28,847 nucleotides of DNA from AA29 sp041481445 (GTDB taxonomy: Bacteria > Acidobacteriota > Vicinamibacteria > Fen-336): contig JBGPBV010000079.1 of NCBI GenBank assembly GCA_041481445.1, positions 1 to 28,847 of the forward strand. Reading direction: 5' to 3'. Shown here piece by piece: positions 11,609 to 19,763 of the stretch (position 1 is its first letter; the number at the start of each line of letters is the position of its first letter). The notes under the pieces were generated by a model. It worked only from the letters and a program-made list of their open reading frames with translations. It made no database searches and was not told the origin of the DNA. The translations under genes and the position numbers were made by a program.

Positions 11609-11634
11609 GATGGGGCGGGAGGTCCCGCCCCATC
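11609..11634 (-). terminator. Twelve-pair palindrome after the secreted-protein gene
   Basis: GATGGGGCGGGA (11609-11620) pairs perfectly with TCCCGCCCCATC (11623-11634) around two bases. On the minus strand it follows the stop of the repeat-protein gene by 24 bases and is followed after four bases by ATTTTGG, a short U-run. It then gives way to the desaturase promoter, as expected of a terminator. Confidence 0.6.
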
Positions 11635-11658
11635 GCCGGCCGTCCGCGCCGCCGTCGC

Positions 11659-12102
11659 CTAGTACTGGCGGTCGCGGTAGTTGTATCCGTCCCGACCGTA
11701 GTAGCCGTCGCGACCGTCTCCGTCCCGACCGTAGTAGCCGTCGCGCGCGCCGTACCCCCGGCGGCCGTACCGGAAGGGCGCGAACCCGTCACGATAGCCC
11801 TGCGCGTAGCCGCTCCGATAGGAGCGCACGTAGTCCGACCGCGGTCCGTAGGATCGCCGGTAGCCGTGGTCACCGTCGCGATACCGGCTGTCGCGCGCCA
11901 GGTCGAACCGATCTCCCCTGTCACCGTCGTGGCGCCCGCGCCTCAGGCCGTCCTCGTAGCCGTTGTCGAAGCCGATACGGTTGGCGTAGGCCTCGTACCG
12001 GTACGGCCCGCGCTCGTAGATGTCGCGGGGCTCGGCCGACGTGGGGCCGGCGAGCGCAAGCCCGATCAGGGCGGCGACTCCCGGCATCCAGTTCGGTTTC
12101 AT
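11659..12102 (-). CDS. Secreted Tyr/Gly/Arg/Asp-rich repeat protein, function unknown
   Basis: A 147-residue protein. The N-terminus (MKPNWMPGVAALIGLALAG, cleavage likely after PTSA) is a signal peptide, so the product is exported. The mature part is highly polar, with many Tyr-Gly, Arg-Asp and Gly-Tyr pairs. It includes a GYEDGLRRGRHDGDRG segment, a GYAQGYRDGF segment and a C-terminal tandem of YYGRDG units (DGYYGRDG twice). Such GY..G repeat proteins are common in soil bacteria, but I know no established function. Two adjacent ATGs exist (12105 and 12102). A perfect AGGAGG lies upstream, five bases before the second, so 12102 is preferred. The strong ribosome site suggests good expression, and a hairpin terminator follows. 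Confidence 0.75.
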   Translation of the reverse strand: MKPNWMPGVAALIGLALAGPTSAEPRDIYERGPYRYEAYANRIGFDNGYEDGLRRGRHDGDRGDRFDLARDSRYRDGDHGYRRSYGPRSDYVRSYRSGYAQGYRDGFAPFRYGRRGYGARDGYYGRDGDGRDGYYGRDGYNYRDRQY

Positions 12103-12251
12103 CATCGCCTCCTTGGTCCCGAGCGGAAGCAGGGGAGCCGACCACGCCTGGTGCAACGGGTATGCCGGTCTCAAGTCTCTGAAAAGACAGCACGTTACCG
12201 CTAGCGCCTGTCCGCGCGCGGAGACACTGGTGTGCTCGCAGAGCGATCACC

Positions 12252-12257
12252 TATACT
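12252..12257 (+). promoter_or_regulatory. Candidate -10 element of the HerA-like ATPase gene
   Basis: TATACT (five of six matches to TATAAT) ends seven bases before the ATG at 12265. If used, transcription would begin at or next to the start codon, giving a leaderless mRNA. This agrees with the lack of a ribosome site. No good -35. Confidence 0.4.
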
Positions 12258-12264
12258 CGCGCCC

Positions 12265-14508
12265 ATGGGCCAGCAGGGACTGTTCCTCGGCAACGAGCTC
12301 GACGCCGCCACGCGAAAGCCGCGCGGCCGCCTGGACCTGGATCCCACGGACCTGCTCACACACGGCCTGATCGTCGGGATGACGGGATCGGGCAAGACCG
12401 GCCTGGCCATCGTGCTCATCGAGGAAGCGCTGAAGCGGGGAACTCCCGTCCTGGCCATCGATCCCAAGGGAGATCTCTCGAACCTCCTCCTCCTGTTCGA
12501 CCGCCTCGAAGCGTCCCAGTTCGCGGCCTGGGTGGATCCGGACGCCGCTCGCCGGAAGGGCCAGACGCGCGAGCAGGCGGGGGCGGAAGCGGCGGAGCAG
12601 TGGACCAAGGGCCTGGCCGCCTGGGGGCTCTCCGCGCGCGACGTCGCGGAGCTGCGCCGCAGCCACGAGGCCGTTCTCTACACGCCTGGATCGCGCGTGG
12701 GCGTGCCGCTCGGCCTGCTGCAGTCGCTCGATGCGCCCAAGGGTGGCTTCGAGGACCAGGAGGAGGAGCTCCGCGACGAGATCACGGGGATCGTGGCCGG
12801 CCTGCTCGGCCTGGTCGGAATCGAGGCCGACCCCCTGCGCTCGCGGGAGGCGATCCTGCTCGGCACCCTGATCGAGAAGGCCTGGCGCGCCGGCCAGGGG
12901 ACGAGCCTGGAGGCGCTCATCCCGGCCGTCGCCGACCCTCCCTTCGACAAGCTGGGCGCGCTGCCCGTGGAGACGGTGTACCCGCGGAAGGAGCGCGAGG
13001 CCCTCATGCTTGCCCTCAACAACCTCCTGGCCTCCCCGTCGTTCGAGGACTGGCGGGAAGGCGAGCCCCTCGACGTCGAGCGGATGCTCCGCGCCCCCGA
13101 CGGACGTCCGCGGCTGTCCATCGTCTCCACCGCCCACCTCTCGGACGCGGAGCGGCTGTTCGTGACCGCGCTCGTGCTGGACAAGGTCAAGACGTGGATG
13201 CGCCGCCAGGGCGGGACCTCCGAGCTCCGCGCGCTCGTGTACATGGACGAGATCTACGGCTACTTCCCGCCCCATCCCGCCGACCCGCCCCCCAAGCGCC
13301 CGCTGCTCACGCTGCTCAAGCAGGCGCGGGCCCAGGGCGTGAGCGTGGTGCTGGCCACGCAGAACCCCGTGGACCTCGACTACAAGGGCCTGGCCAACAT
13401 CGGCGTGTGGCTGGTGGGGAGGCTGCAGACCGCGCAGGACCGCGAGCGCCTGCGCGACGGGCTGACCGGGGCGGGCATGGCCGCCGGGACCGTCGACACC
13501 CTGCTCGAGGCCACCGGCCAGCGCGTCTTCCTCCTGCACGACGTCCACCGGGCCGCGCCCGTGCTCGTCGAATCGCGGTGGGCCATGTCGTACCTCCGCG
13601 GGCCTCTCACGCGCGAGGAGATCTCGCGGCTCACCGCCGACCGGGCGCCCGCCGCCGGCGCCTCCGCTCCCGCCAGGGTCCCCGGCGGGGCGCCCGCTCC
13701 GTCCGCCGCGCGCGCGGGAGGCATCGCCGCGCCGGTGGCCCCCTCCGGCCTCTCCCAGGCGTTCCTGAAGCATTTCGGGGGCGAGGTGGCCGACCCGTAC
13801 CTGCTCGTGAAGTACGCCGTCCGCTACAAGGGCACGGAAGAGACGGTCGGCCTGCGCGCCTGGCCGCTCGACGCCCCGTCCGCGGCGGAGGTCTTCGACG
13901 GCCAGGAGCTGTCCGTCGACGAGGAGGCGCTCGCCGACGTCCCGCCGTCCGGTGTCCGCTTCACCGACCTGCCCGTCTACCTCGGCGACCGCGGGGCGAC
14001 GCGCGAGCTCGAGAAGGCGATCAAGGACCGGCTGCCCGGCGAGCTGGCGGTGACGCTCTGGACGGATCCGGTCACGAAGGACACCTCGCAGGCGGGTGAG
14101 GGCCGCGACGCCTTCGCCGCCCGCCTCGGCCAGGGCGCCTCGCCCGACCTGGCCCGCCTGCGCGACCGGCTGGACAAGAAGAAGCTGGACCTCGAGGCCC
14201 AGCAGCGCGACCTCGCGGGCCGGCGCACCGAGAAGTGGGTGGCCCTGGGCTCCGCCATCCTCTCGAACGTGGGCCTCTTCACCGGCCGCAAGCGGACGAT
14301 CTCCGGGGCGGGCACCGTCCTGTCCAAGAACCGCATGGAAGGGACGGCGGAGTCGCGCGTGGAGGCGCTCAAGGCGGAGATCGCGGACCTGGAGCAGGAG
14401 CTGGCCTCGCGCACGAGCGTGGATCCCGGACGCCTGCAGTCCACGACCGTCGTGCCCGCGCGCACGCAGGTCAAGCTGCTCCGCTACGGCATCGTCTGGG
14501 TCTATTGA
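12265..14508 (+). CDS. HerA/VirB4-like P-loop ATPase with C-terminal coiled coil
   Basis: A 747-residue protein. It opens with a HerA-type lid and Walker A GMTGSGKT at residues 38-45, followed by AIDPKGDLSNLL, which is typical of HerA/VirB4/DUF853 ATPases. A Walker B-like LVYMDEIYGYFPPHP and a sensor segment VVLATQNPVDLDYKGLANIGVW lie further on. After an Ala/Pro linker (about residues 465-490) comes a second domain. The protein ends with two predicted coiled coils (RLRDRLDKKKLDLEAQQRDL and VEALKAEIADLEQELA) separated by a Gly-rich hydrophobic stretch. HerA relatives pump DNA or drive protein transfer. No NurA or conjugation gene is nearby, so the target is unknown. The frame extends upstream to 12232, but the ATG at 12265 fits the family's N-terminus (QGLFLGNELD). 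Confidence 0.85.
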   Translation: MGQQGLFLGNELDAATRKPRGRLDLDPTDLLTHGLIVGMTGSGKTGLAIVLIEEALKRGTPVLAIDPKGDLSNLLLLFDRLEASQFAAWVDPDAARRKGQTREQAGAEAAEQWTKGLAAWGLSARDVAELRRSHEAVLYTPGSRVGVPLGLLQSLDAPKGGFEDQEEELRDEITGIVAGLLGLVGIEADPLRSREAILLGTLIEKAWRAGQGTSLEALIPAVADPPFDKLGALPVETVYPRKEREALMLALNNLLASPSFEDWREGEPLDVERMLRAPDGRPRLSIVSTAHLSDAERLFVTALVLDKVKTWMRRQGGTSELRALVYMDEIYGYFPPHPADPPPKRPLLTLLKQARAQGVSVVLATQNPVDLDYKGLANIGVWLVGRLQTAQDRERLRDGLTGAGMAAGTVDTLLEATGQRVFLLHDVHRAAPVLVESRWAMSYLRGPLTREEISRLTADRAPAAGASAPARVPGGAPAPSAARAGGIAAPVAPSGLSQAFLKHFGGEVADPYLLVKYAVRYKGTEETVGLRAWPLDAPSAAEVFDGQELSVDEEALADVPPSGVRFTDLPVYLGDRGATRELEKAIKDRLPGELAVTLWTDPVTKDTSQAGEGRDAFAARLGQGASPDLARLRDRLDKKKLDLEAQQRDLAGRRTEKWVALGSAILSNVGLFTGRKRTISGAGTVLSKNRMEGTAESRVEALKAEIADLEQELASRTSVDPGRLQSTTVVPARTQVKLLRYGIVWVY

Positions 14509-14532
14509 ACGAACTTCTGGCCGCCGCGCGCG

Positions 14533-14540
14533 TATAAGAT
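14533..14540 (+). promoter_or_regulatory. Candidate -10 element before the phosphatase gene
   Basis: TATAAGAT in the otherwise GC-rich 41-base gap, ending nine bases before the TTG start. It would give a near-leaderless transcript. A TTGAAC at 14505-14510 is too far away (22 bases) to be a normal -35. Confidence 0.3.
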
Positions 14541-14549
14541 TCCAGGACG

Positions 14550-15773
14550 TTGGCACCACCTCATTTCGACGACTTGCGACACCGGTTCGACGCGCTCGCG
14601 GCCCGCGTGGGCGAGCGCGCGAAGCCCCGGGCCCGGGCCGGCGGGGCCGCCCCCGGCGCCCTCTCCGACGACTACTGGGACAACGTGCACGACCTCTTCA
14701 CCCGCGACCTGTCCGCCCGGGCGTTCCGCGAGCTCTTCACCTACGACGCCCACGACGCCTTCCGGTTCTTCACGCGCGAGGTGGACCTGGCGCCGGTGTG
14801 GACGCGCCCGTGGTACGAGCGTTACCCGCTGGTGGCCTGGAAGGTGTTCCTGGCCACCGCCTTCCGCCTCAGCCCGGCGCGCCGCATCATGTTCGCGGTG
14901 GCGGTCCCCCTGATCACGCTGGGGTGGCTGCGCTACGTCCTGGCCATCCTGGCCGGCGGGCACTGGGACGTCCCCGCGATCTTCACCATCGCCCTCCTCG
15001 CCGCCACCCTGCTCTTCGGCCTCCTGATCATGGAGCTGCGGGACAAGCTGGCCCTGAAGGGCGACCTCGAGATCGCGCGCCAGATCCAGTTCGGGCTGCT
15101 GCCGTTCGAGCCCTTCCGGCGCGGTGACACCTCCATCGACGTCGCCATGCGCCCGGCCAACACCGTGGGCGGCGACTACTTCGACGTGATCGAGATCGGC
15201 GGCGATGCGATCGCGATCACGATCGGCGACGTGGCCGGGAAGGGCATTCCGGCCGCGCTGCTGATGGCCCTCCTGCAGGGCAGCCTGCGCACGCTGCTGA
15301 GCGCCGGGCTGCGCGGCGCCGATCTGATGCGGACGCTCAACGCGCACCTCCACGCCAACATCCCGGCCAACCGGCTCATCACGCTCTTCTACGGCGAGTA
15401 CGATCCGGCCAGCGGCGTCCTGCGCTACGTCAACGGCGGGCACAATGCACCGTTCGTCCTGCGTTCCGGCGCCAGCGACCGCCTGGCCGCCACCGGCATG
15501 GCCCTCGGCATCGTGGCGGAGGCGCCTTTCGAGGTGCGCGAGACCGTCCTCGCTCCCGGCGAGCGGCTCTTCCTGTTCACAGACGGCATCACGGAGGCCT
15601 TCGACCCCCAGGAGCGCGAATACGGGGAGGAGCGGCTCCAGGCCTGGCTGCTCGCGCACGGCTCCCTTCCGTCGGCCGAGCTCATCCATGGTGTCCGCGA
15701 GGACGTGCTCGCGTTCTGTGCCGGTGAGCGGCCGCGGGACGACATGACCATGATGGTCGTGGCGCGGTCGTAA
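14550..15773 (+). CDS. RsbU/SpoIIE-type PP2C serine phosphatase, membrane anchored
   Basis: A 407-residue protein with a TTG start at 14550 that is not certain; a GTG at 14607 is possible. The N-terminal 110 residues are soluble. They are followed by two membrane helices (about 14888-15040), a short linker (EIARQIQFGLLP) typical of RsbU-like proteins, and the SpoIIE phosphatase domain. Metal-binding signatures are all present: GGDYFDV, GDVAGKG, NGGHNAP, FTDGITEAFDP and DDMTMMVV. The family removes phosphate from anti-sigma-factor antagonists (STAS proteins) to control stress sigma factors. No STAS protein or anti-sigma kinase lies in this window, so the partner is elsewhere. It follows the ATPase gene by 41 bases and precedes the squalene cluster, with no obvious link to either. 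Confidence 0.92.
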   Translation: MAPPHFDDLRHRFDALAARVGERAKPRARAGGAAPGALSDDYWDNVHDLFTRDLSARAFRELFTYDAHDAFRFFTREVDLAPVWTRPWYERYPLVAWKVFLATAFRLSPARRIMFAVAVPLITLGWLRYVLAILAGGHWDVPAIFTIALLAATLLFGLLIMELRDKLALKGDLEIARQIQFGLLPFEPFRRGDTSIDVAMRPANTVGGDYFDVIEIGGDAIAITIGDVAGKGIPAALLMALLQGSLRTLLSAGLRGADLMRTLNAHLHANIPANRLITLFYGEYDPASGVLRYVNGGHNAPFVLRSGASDRLAATGMALGIVAEAPFEVRETVLAPGERLFLFTDGITEAFDPQEREYGEERLQAWLLAHGSLPSAELIHGVREDVLAFCAGERPRDDMTMMVVARS

Positions 15774-15786
15774 CCGCCACCGGGCC

Positions 15787-15822
15787 GCGCCGGCCAGCGC
15801 CGGCCGCCGCCGGCCGCCGCCG
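15787..15822. repeat. Ten-base GC repeat after the phosphatase gene
   Basis: About three copies of a ten-base unit (CGGCCAGCGC, CGGCCGCCGC, CGGCCGCCGC), each carrying a self-complementary GCCGGC. It lies between the phosphatase stop and the next promoter. It could fold and act as a weak terminator, or be simple replication slippage. Confidence 0.4.
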
Positions 15823-15829
15823 ACCCGGG

Positions 15830-15838
15830 TGCTAGAAT
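15830..15838 (+). promoter_or_regulatory. Extended -10 promoter element of the squalene cluster
   Basis: TGCTAGAAT, a TGn extended -10, ends 15 bases before the ATG at 15854. It shares the 11-mer TGCTAGAATCG with the desaturase promoter on the other strand. It probably drives the whole run of genes from 15854 to 20380. Confidence 0.5.
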
Positions 15839-15853
15839 CGCCCTCTCCACGAC

Positions 15854-16696
15854 ATGCCGCAGACCATCGCCGTCATCGGGGCCGGCGAGCTGGGAGCGAC
15901 GCTGGCCCGGCGCCTGGCCGCGGGCGAGACCTTCCGGCGCGTCCTGCTCCTGGATCCCGACGTGGGACGCGCGAAGGGCAAGGCCCTCGACATCCTGCAG
16001 TCCGGCCCCGTCGAGGGGTTCGACACCCTCGTCGAGGGCGGTCCCCTCGACGCGCTGGGCGAGGTCGACGCGGTCGCCTTGGCGGACCCTCCGTCGCTGG
16101 ACCCGGGCCGCCTGCCGTCGGAAGCCGCCGAGCTGATCGACCGCCTGCGCGCGTCCGCCGGCCGCGCGCCCCTCGTGGTGGCGGGCGGCCACCCGGCCGT
16201 CGTGGAGATGGCGGTGGAGAGGGGGTACCCGCGTGACCGCGTGCTCGGCAGCGCGCCCGTCGCCATCGCGGCTGCCCTCCGCCGCCACCTGGCGCTGGCC
16301 GCGGACGGACGCCCGCGCGACGTGGCCGCGATCGTGCTCGGGCGGCCGCCGGGGCGCCTGGTGATGCCGCGGGGCACGGCCACGCTGGGAGGCCTGGCGA
16401 TCGACCGCCTCGCTCCCGCCGCCGCCCGCGCCGCCCTGGCGCGTGTCGAGGGGCGCTGGCCGGGGCCGGTGGCGCTCGCCGCCGCCGCCGCCCGCGTGCT
16501 GCGCGCGCTTTTCTCCGCCGACGCGAGCCTCCTGCCCGTGCTGGCCGTCCTGGCCGGAGAGTACGGCCACCGCGGCCGCGCCCTCGCCGTCCCCGCGCGC
16601 CTGGGGCACGGCCGCCTCCTCGGGATCGTCGAGATCGAGCTGGACCCGGTCGACCGCGTCGCCCTCGACAACGCAGCCGGCGCGCGGTCCTCTTGA
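15854..16696 (+). CDS. Degenerate malate/lactate dehydrogenase-like protein
   Basis: A 280-residue protein, shorter than malate dehydrogenase (about 310-330). The NAD-binding half is recognisable: IAVIGAGELGATLA (GxGxxG), LLDPDVGRAKGKALDI, then SGPVEGFD, matching the GKALDL..SPVEGFD stretch of MDH. Catalytic features are not kept. The substrate-arginine loop (usually PRKPGMSR) reads ALADPPSLDPGR. The VTNPVD motif reads VAGGHPAVV, and the catalytic GGHGD segment reads LGRPPGRLV, without His. It therefore seems unable to oxidise malate by the normal mechanism and may be a binding or regulatory paralogue. Its TGA overlaps the ATG of hpnC by one base (TGATG), which ties it to squalene synthesis. 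It is not a simple pseudogene, because the frame is intact and the fold length is kept. Confidence 0.72.
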   Translation: MPQTIAVIGAGELGATLARRLAAGETFRRVLLLDPDVGRAKGKALDILQSGPVEGFDTLVEGGPLDALGEVDAVALADPPSLDPGRLPSEAAELIDRLRASAGRAPLVVAGGHPAVVEMAVERGYPRDRVLGSAPVAIAAALRRHLALAADGRPRDVAAIVLGRPPGRLVMPRGTATLGGLAIDRLAPAAARAALARVEGRWPGPVALAAAAARVLRALFSADASLLPVLAVLAGEYGHRGRALAVPARLGHGRLLGIVEIELDPVDRVALDNAAGARSS

Positions 16697-17556
16697 TGCC
16701 GCCCCTGACCGTGGACGAGGCCTTCGCCTTCTGCGAGGCGCGCGTGCGCGCGCACTACGAGAACTTCCCGGTCGGCCTGTTCGTGCCCCGCGACAAGCGG
16801 CCCTACGTCCACGCCCTCTACGCCTACGCGCGCGCCGCCGACGACTTCGCGGACGAGCCGATGTACGAGGGGATGCGCGCGGAGAAGCTCGACCAGTGGG
16901 AGGCGCGGCTGCACGCCGCCTACGAGGGACGGGCGGAGGACCCGATCTTCATCGCCCTCGGGGAGACGGTGCGCCGGCTCGACGTCCCGAAGTCGTTGCT
17001 CCTCGACCTCCTCTCCGCCTTCCGCCAGGACACGGTGAAGACGCGGTACGAGACCTGGGGGGAGGTGCTCGACTACTGCCGGCGGTCGGCCGATCCGGTC
17101 GGCCGGCTCGTGCTCATCGTGTTCGGGTACGCCGATCCCGCTCTCCCGCCCCTGTCGGACGCGATCTGCACCGCCCTCCAGCTCGCCAACCACTGGCAGG
17201 ACCTGGCCGTGGACCTCCACAAGGGGCGCATCTACGCGCCGCGCGAGCTGATGGACCGCTTCGGCGTGAAGGAGTGGGACCTCAACGCGGGCCGGCTCAC
17301 GCCGGAGTTCCAGGCCCTGATGGCGGAGCTCATCGCGCGCACGCGCGGGCTCTTCCAGAAGGGCCGGCCGCTGTGCGACCTCGTGGGCCCCGACCTGCGG
17401 TTCGAGCTCCGGCTCACCTGGCTCGGCGGGTCCGGCATCCTGGACGCCATCGAGGCCGCCGGCCACGACGTCTTCCGGCGGCGGCCGCGCCACGGCCTGC
17501 TCGGCAAGGCCCGGCTGGCCTGGCGCGCCTGGCGCTGGCCGGCCCGGGCGGCCTGA
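16696..17556 (+). CDS. hpnC: Squalene synthase subunit HpnC (phytoene/squalene synthase family)
   Basis: A 286-residue trans-isoprenyl synthase. Landmarks are the HpnC-like YENFPVG near residue 21, the first Asp-rich motif DDFAD (49-53) in ARAADDFADEP, and the second in NHWQDLAVDLHKGRIY. In the three-enzyme route HpnC turns presqualene diphosphate into hydroxysqualene. The assignment to HpnC rather than HpnD comes from the YENFPV motif and gene order. The ATG overlaps the upstream TGA by one base, and hpnD starts 12 bases after its stop. The C-terminus is Arg/Trp-rich (RLAWRAWRWPARAA), possibly lying against the membrane. Confidence 0.92.
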   Translation: MPPLTVDEAFAFCEARVRAHYENFPVGLFVPRDKRPYVHALYAYARAADDFADEPMYEGMRAEKLDQWEARLHAAYEGRAEDPIFIALGETVRRLDVPKSLLLDLLSAFRQDTVKTRYETWGEVLDYCRRSADPVGRLVLIVFGYADPALPPLSDAICTALQLANHWQDLAVDLHKGRIYAPRELMDRFGVKEWDLNAGRLTPEFQALMAELIARTRGLFQKGRPLCDLVGPDLRFELRLTWLGGSGILDAIEAAGHDVFRRRPRHGLLGKARLAWRAWRWPARAA

Positions 17557-17568
17557 GGCGGCGCCCCC

Positions 17569-18411
17569 TTGCCTCCCTCCCTGGCCGCGCGCATCACCCG
17601 CCAGAGCGGCACGAACTTCTACTACGCCTTCCGCATCCTGCCCGCGCGGAAGCGGCGTGCGATCTACGCTCTGTACTCGTTCTGCCGCGTGGTGGACGAT
17701 TGCGTGGACGAGCCGGGCGGGGAGGGCGAGGCGGGTCTCGTGCGCTGGCTGGAGGAGGCCCATCGCTGCTACGGCGGGCAGCCGACGACGGAGCTGGGCC
17801 GCGAGCTGGCGCAGGCCGTCTTCGAGTTCCCGATCCCGCGCGCCTGCTTCGAGCAGATCGTCGAGGGCTGCCGGATGGACCTCGCGCCCCGCCGCCACGC
17901 GACGTTCGCCGACCTGCGCGCGTACTGCGAGAAGGTGGCCTCCGCGGTCGGCCTGGCCTCGATCGAGATCTTCGAGTACGCGAGCCCGGCCACCCGCGAG
18001 TACGCGATCGAGCTGGGGGTCGCCCTCCAGCTCACCAACATCCTGCGCGACGTGGCCGGCGACGCCGCCCGCGGCCGGCTCTACCTGCCGCTGGAGGACC
18101 TGGGCCGGTTCGGGGTCACGGAGGAGGAGATCCTCGACGGCACTCCCCGGCCGCGCCGGCCGGAGGTCACGGCCCTGCTGGAGTTCGAAGCGGGGCGGGC
18201 CCGCGAGCATTACGCGCGGGCGGCCGCGCTCCTGCCCGCGGAGGACCGGCGCGCGATGGCGTCGGCGGAGGTCATGGCCGCGGTCTATCGCACGCTGCTC
18301 GAGGAGCTCTCGCGGCGGTCGTTCCCGCCCGGACCGCGCCTGAGCCTGTCCACGCCGCGCAAGCTCTGGGTGGCGGCGCGGGCCCTCTTCGGCGTGTACG
18401 CGCGCGGATGA
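17569..18411 (+). CDS. hpnD: Presqualene diphosphate synthase HpnD
   Basis: A 280-residue member of the same family as its neighbour. It joins two farnesyl diphosphates to presqualene diphosphate. The motifs are SGTNFYYAFRILP near the N-terminus, the first Asp-rich motif in CRVVDDCVDEPGG, YCEKVASAVG, and the second Asp-rich motif in LTNILRDVAGDAARGR. The start is a TTG at 17569 with GAGG about ten bases before; no better start exists nearby that keeps the conserved N-terminus. The last bases overlap the ATG of hpnE by four (ATGA), so these genes are translationally coupled. Confidence 0.93.
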   Translation: MPPSLAARITRQSGTNFYYAFRILPARKRRAIYALYSFCRVVDDCVDEPGGEGEAGLVRWLEEAHRCYGGQPTTELGRELAQAVFEFPIPRACFEQIVEGCRMDLAPRRHATFADLRAYCEKVASAVGLASIEIFEYASPATREYAIELGVALQLTNILRDVAGDAARGRLYLPLEDLGRFGVTEEEILDGTPRPRRPEVTALLEFEAGRAREHYARAAALLPAEDRRAMASAEVMAAVYRTLLEELSRRSFPPGPRLSLSTPRKLWVAARALFGVYARG

Positions 18412-19763
18412 GGGTCGCCGTCGTCGGGGGCGGCTTCGCGGGCCTGGCCGCCGCCATTGCCTTGCAGGAGCGCCGCCACCAGGTCACGCTGCTCGAGCGC
18501 CGCGGCGTCCTCGGCGGCCGCGCGACCTCGTTCCCCGACACCGTGAGCGGAGAGGACGTCGACAACGGTACGCACCTGATGATCGCGGGCTACGAGGCCA
18601 CCCTCGACCTCGTCCGTCGCGCCGGGGCCTCCGGGCTGCTCGAGATCCAGGACCACCTGCGCATCGACTATCGCGACGACCGCGGCTGGACCACCCTCGA
18701 CTGCCCGCACCTGCCCGCGCCCTTGCACCTCCTGGCCGGCCTCCTGCCCCTGCGCCTGTCCTGGCGGTCGCGCTGGGACGTCCTGCGCTTCGGCCTGGCC
18801 GCGCGCGCCGGGCGCGTGCCGACGGGGCTGACCCTGGCCGAATGGTTCCGCCGCACCGGCCAGAGCGAGACCACCCGCAGGCTCCTGTGGGACCCGCTGG
18901 CCACCGCGATCCTCAACGAGGCGCCCGAGCGGGCGGCGGCCGTCCTCTTCCGCGAGGTCTTCCGGCAGGCGTTCCTGCGTCGCGGTGACGCCGCCCGGCT
19001 CGTCTTCCTGCGCGAGGGATACGGACGGCTGCACGAGCACCTCGCCGCCTACCTGCTCGCGCGGGGCGGGATCATCCATCGCCGCGCCCTGGCCGAGGCG
19101 ATCGAGACGGAGGCCGGCCGCGCCGTCGCCGTGCGCTACGTCCAGCGCGCGGAGAAGCGGGACGACATCCGCCGCGGCGCGCGTGCCGAGTCCCGGCGCC
19201 TGGAGGCGGACGCGGTGATCGCGGCCGTGCCCTGGTCGGCGCTGCCCGCCCTCCTCCCCGAGGGCCTCCGCGCCGAGCCGCCGTTCGCGGCCGCGGCCGC
19301 CCTCCGCGGCTCGCCGATCGTGTCCATCGAGCTGTGGCTGGACCGCGTGGTCCTGGACCGGCCGATGGCGGGCCTGCGCGAGTCGGAGGTGGAATGGGTC
19401 TTCGACAAGGGCCGCCTCTACGGCCGGGCCGGCCCTCCGCAGCATCTCGCCTTCATCGTGAGCGCGGCCGTGCGCGCGGTGCCCCGCCCCAACGCGGAGC
19501 TGGTCGCGACCGCGGAAGCGGCTCTGCGGCGGTACTTCCGGGCGGAGATGGCCGGGGCGCAGGTCCTGCGCTCGATGGTCCTGCGCGAGCCGGAGGCGAC
19601 CTTCGTGTGCGATCCGGAGACGGAGGCCCGGCGGCCGGGGCCGGACACGCCCGTGCGCGGTCTCGTCCTGGCCGGCGACTGGACGGCCACCGGCCTGCCC
19701 GCGACCATCGAGGGCGCCGTGCGCAGCGGCCGTACGGCCGCCGCGCGGGTGGAGGCGCTCTGA
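18408..19763 (+). CDS. hpnE: Hydroxysqualene dehydroxylase HpnE (FAD-dependent)
   Basis: A 451-residue flavin amine oxidase/phytoene desaturase-type protein. The N-terminal dinucleotide fold is clear: VAVVGGGFAGLAAAIALQER, then LLERRGVLGGRATSF. The C-terminal FAD segment VLAGDWTATGLPATIEGAV is the standard end of squalene-associated desaturases. In the HpnCDE route it reduces hydroxysqualene to squalene. Together with hpnC and hpnD upstream this makes a complete farnesyl-diphosphate-to-squalene set. No squalene-hopene cyclase is in the window, so whether squalene goes to hopanoids, to C30 carotenoids or is used directly is not shown. Confidence 0.94.
   Translation: MRVAVVGGGFAGLAAAIALQERRHQVTLLERRGVLGGRATSFPDTVSGEDVDNGTHLMIAGYEATLDLVRRAGASGLLEIQDHLRIDYRDDRGWTTLDCPHLPAPLHLLAGLLPLRLSWRSRWDVLRFGLAARAGRVPTGLTLAEWFRRTGQSETTRRLLWDPLATAILNEAPERAAAVLFREVFRQAFLRRGDAARLVFLREGYGRLHEHLAAYLLARGGIIHRRALAEAIETEAGRAVAVRYVQRAEKRDDIRRGARAESRRLEADAVIAAVPWSALPALLPEGLRAEPPFAAAAALRGSPIVSIELWLDRVVLDRPMAGLRESEVEWVFDKGRLYGRAGPPQHLAFIVSAAVRAVPRPNAELVATAEAALRRYFRAEMAGAQVLRSMVLREPEATFVCDPETEARRPGPDTPVRGLVLAGDWTATGLPATIEGAVRSGRTAAARVEAL

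Noticed and set aside
15832..18210. A 792-codon minus-strand frame over the dehydrogenase-like and hpnC/hpnD genes
   Set aside because: Shadow of three well supported plus-strand genes; low-complexity product.
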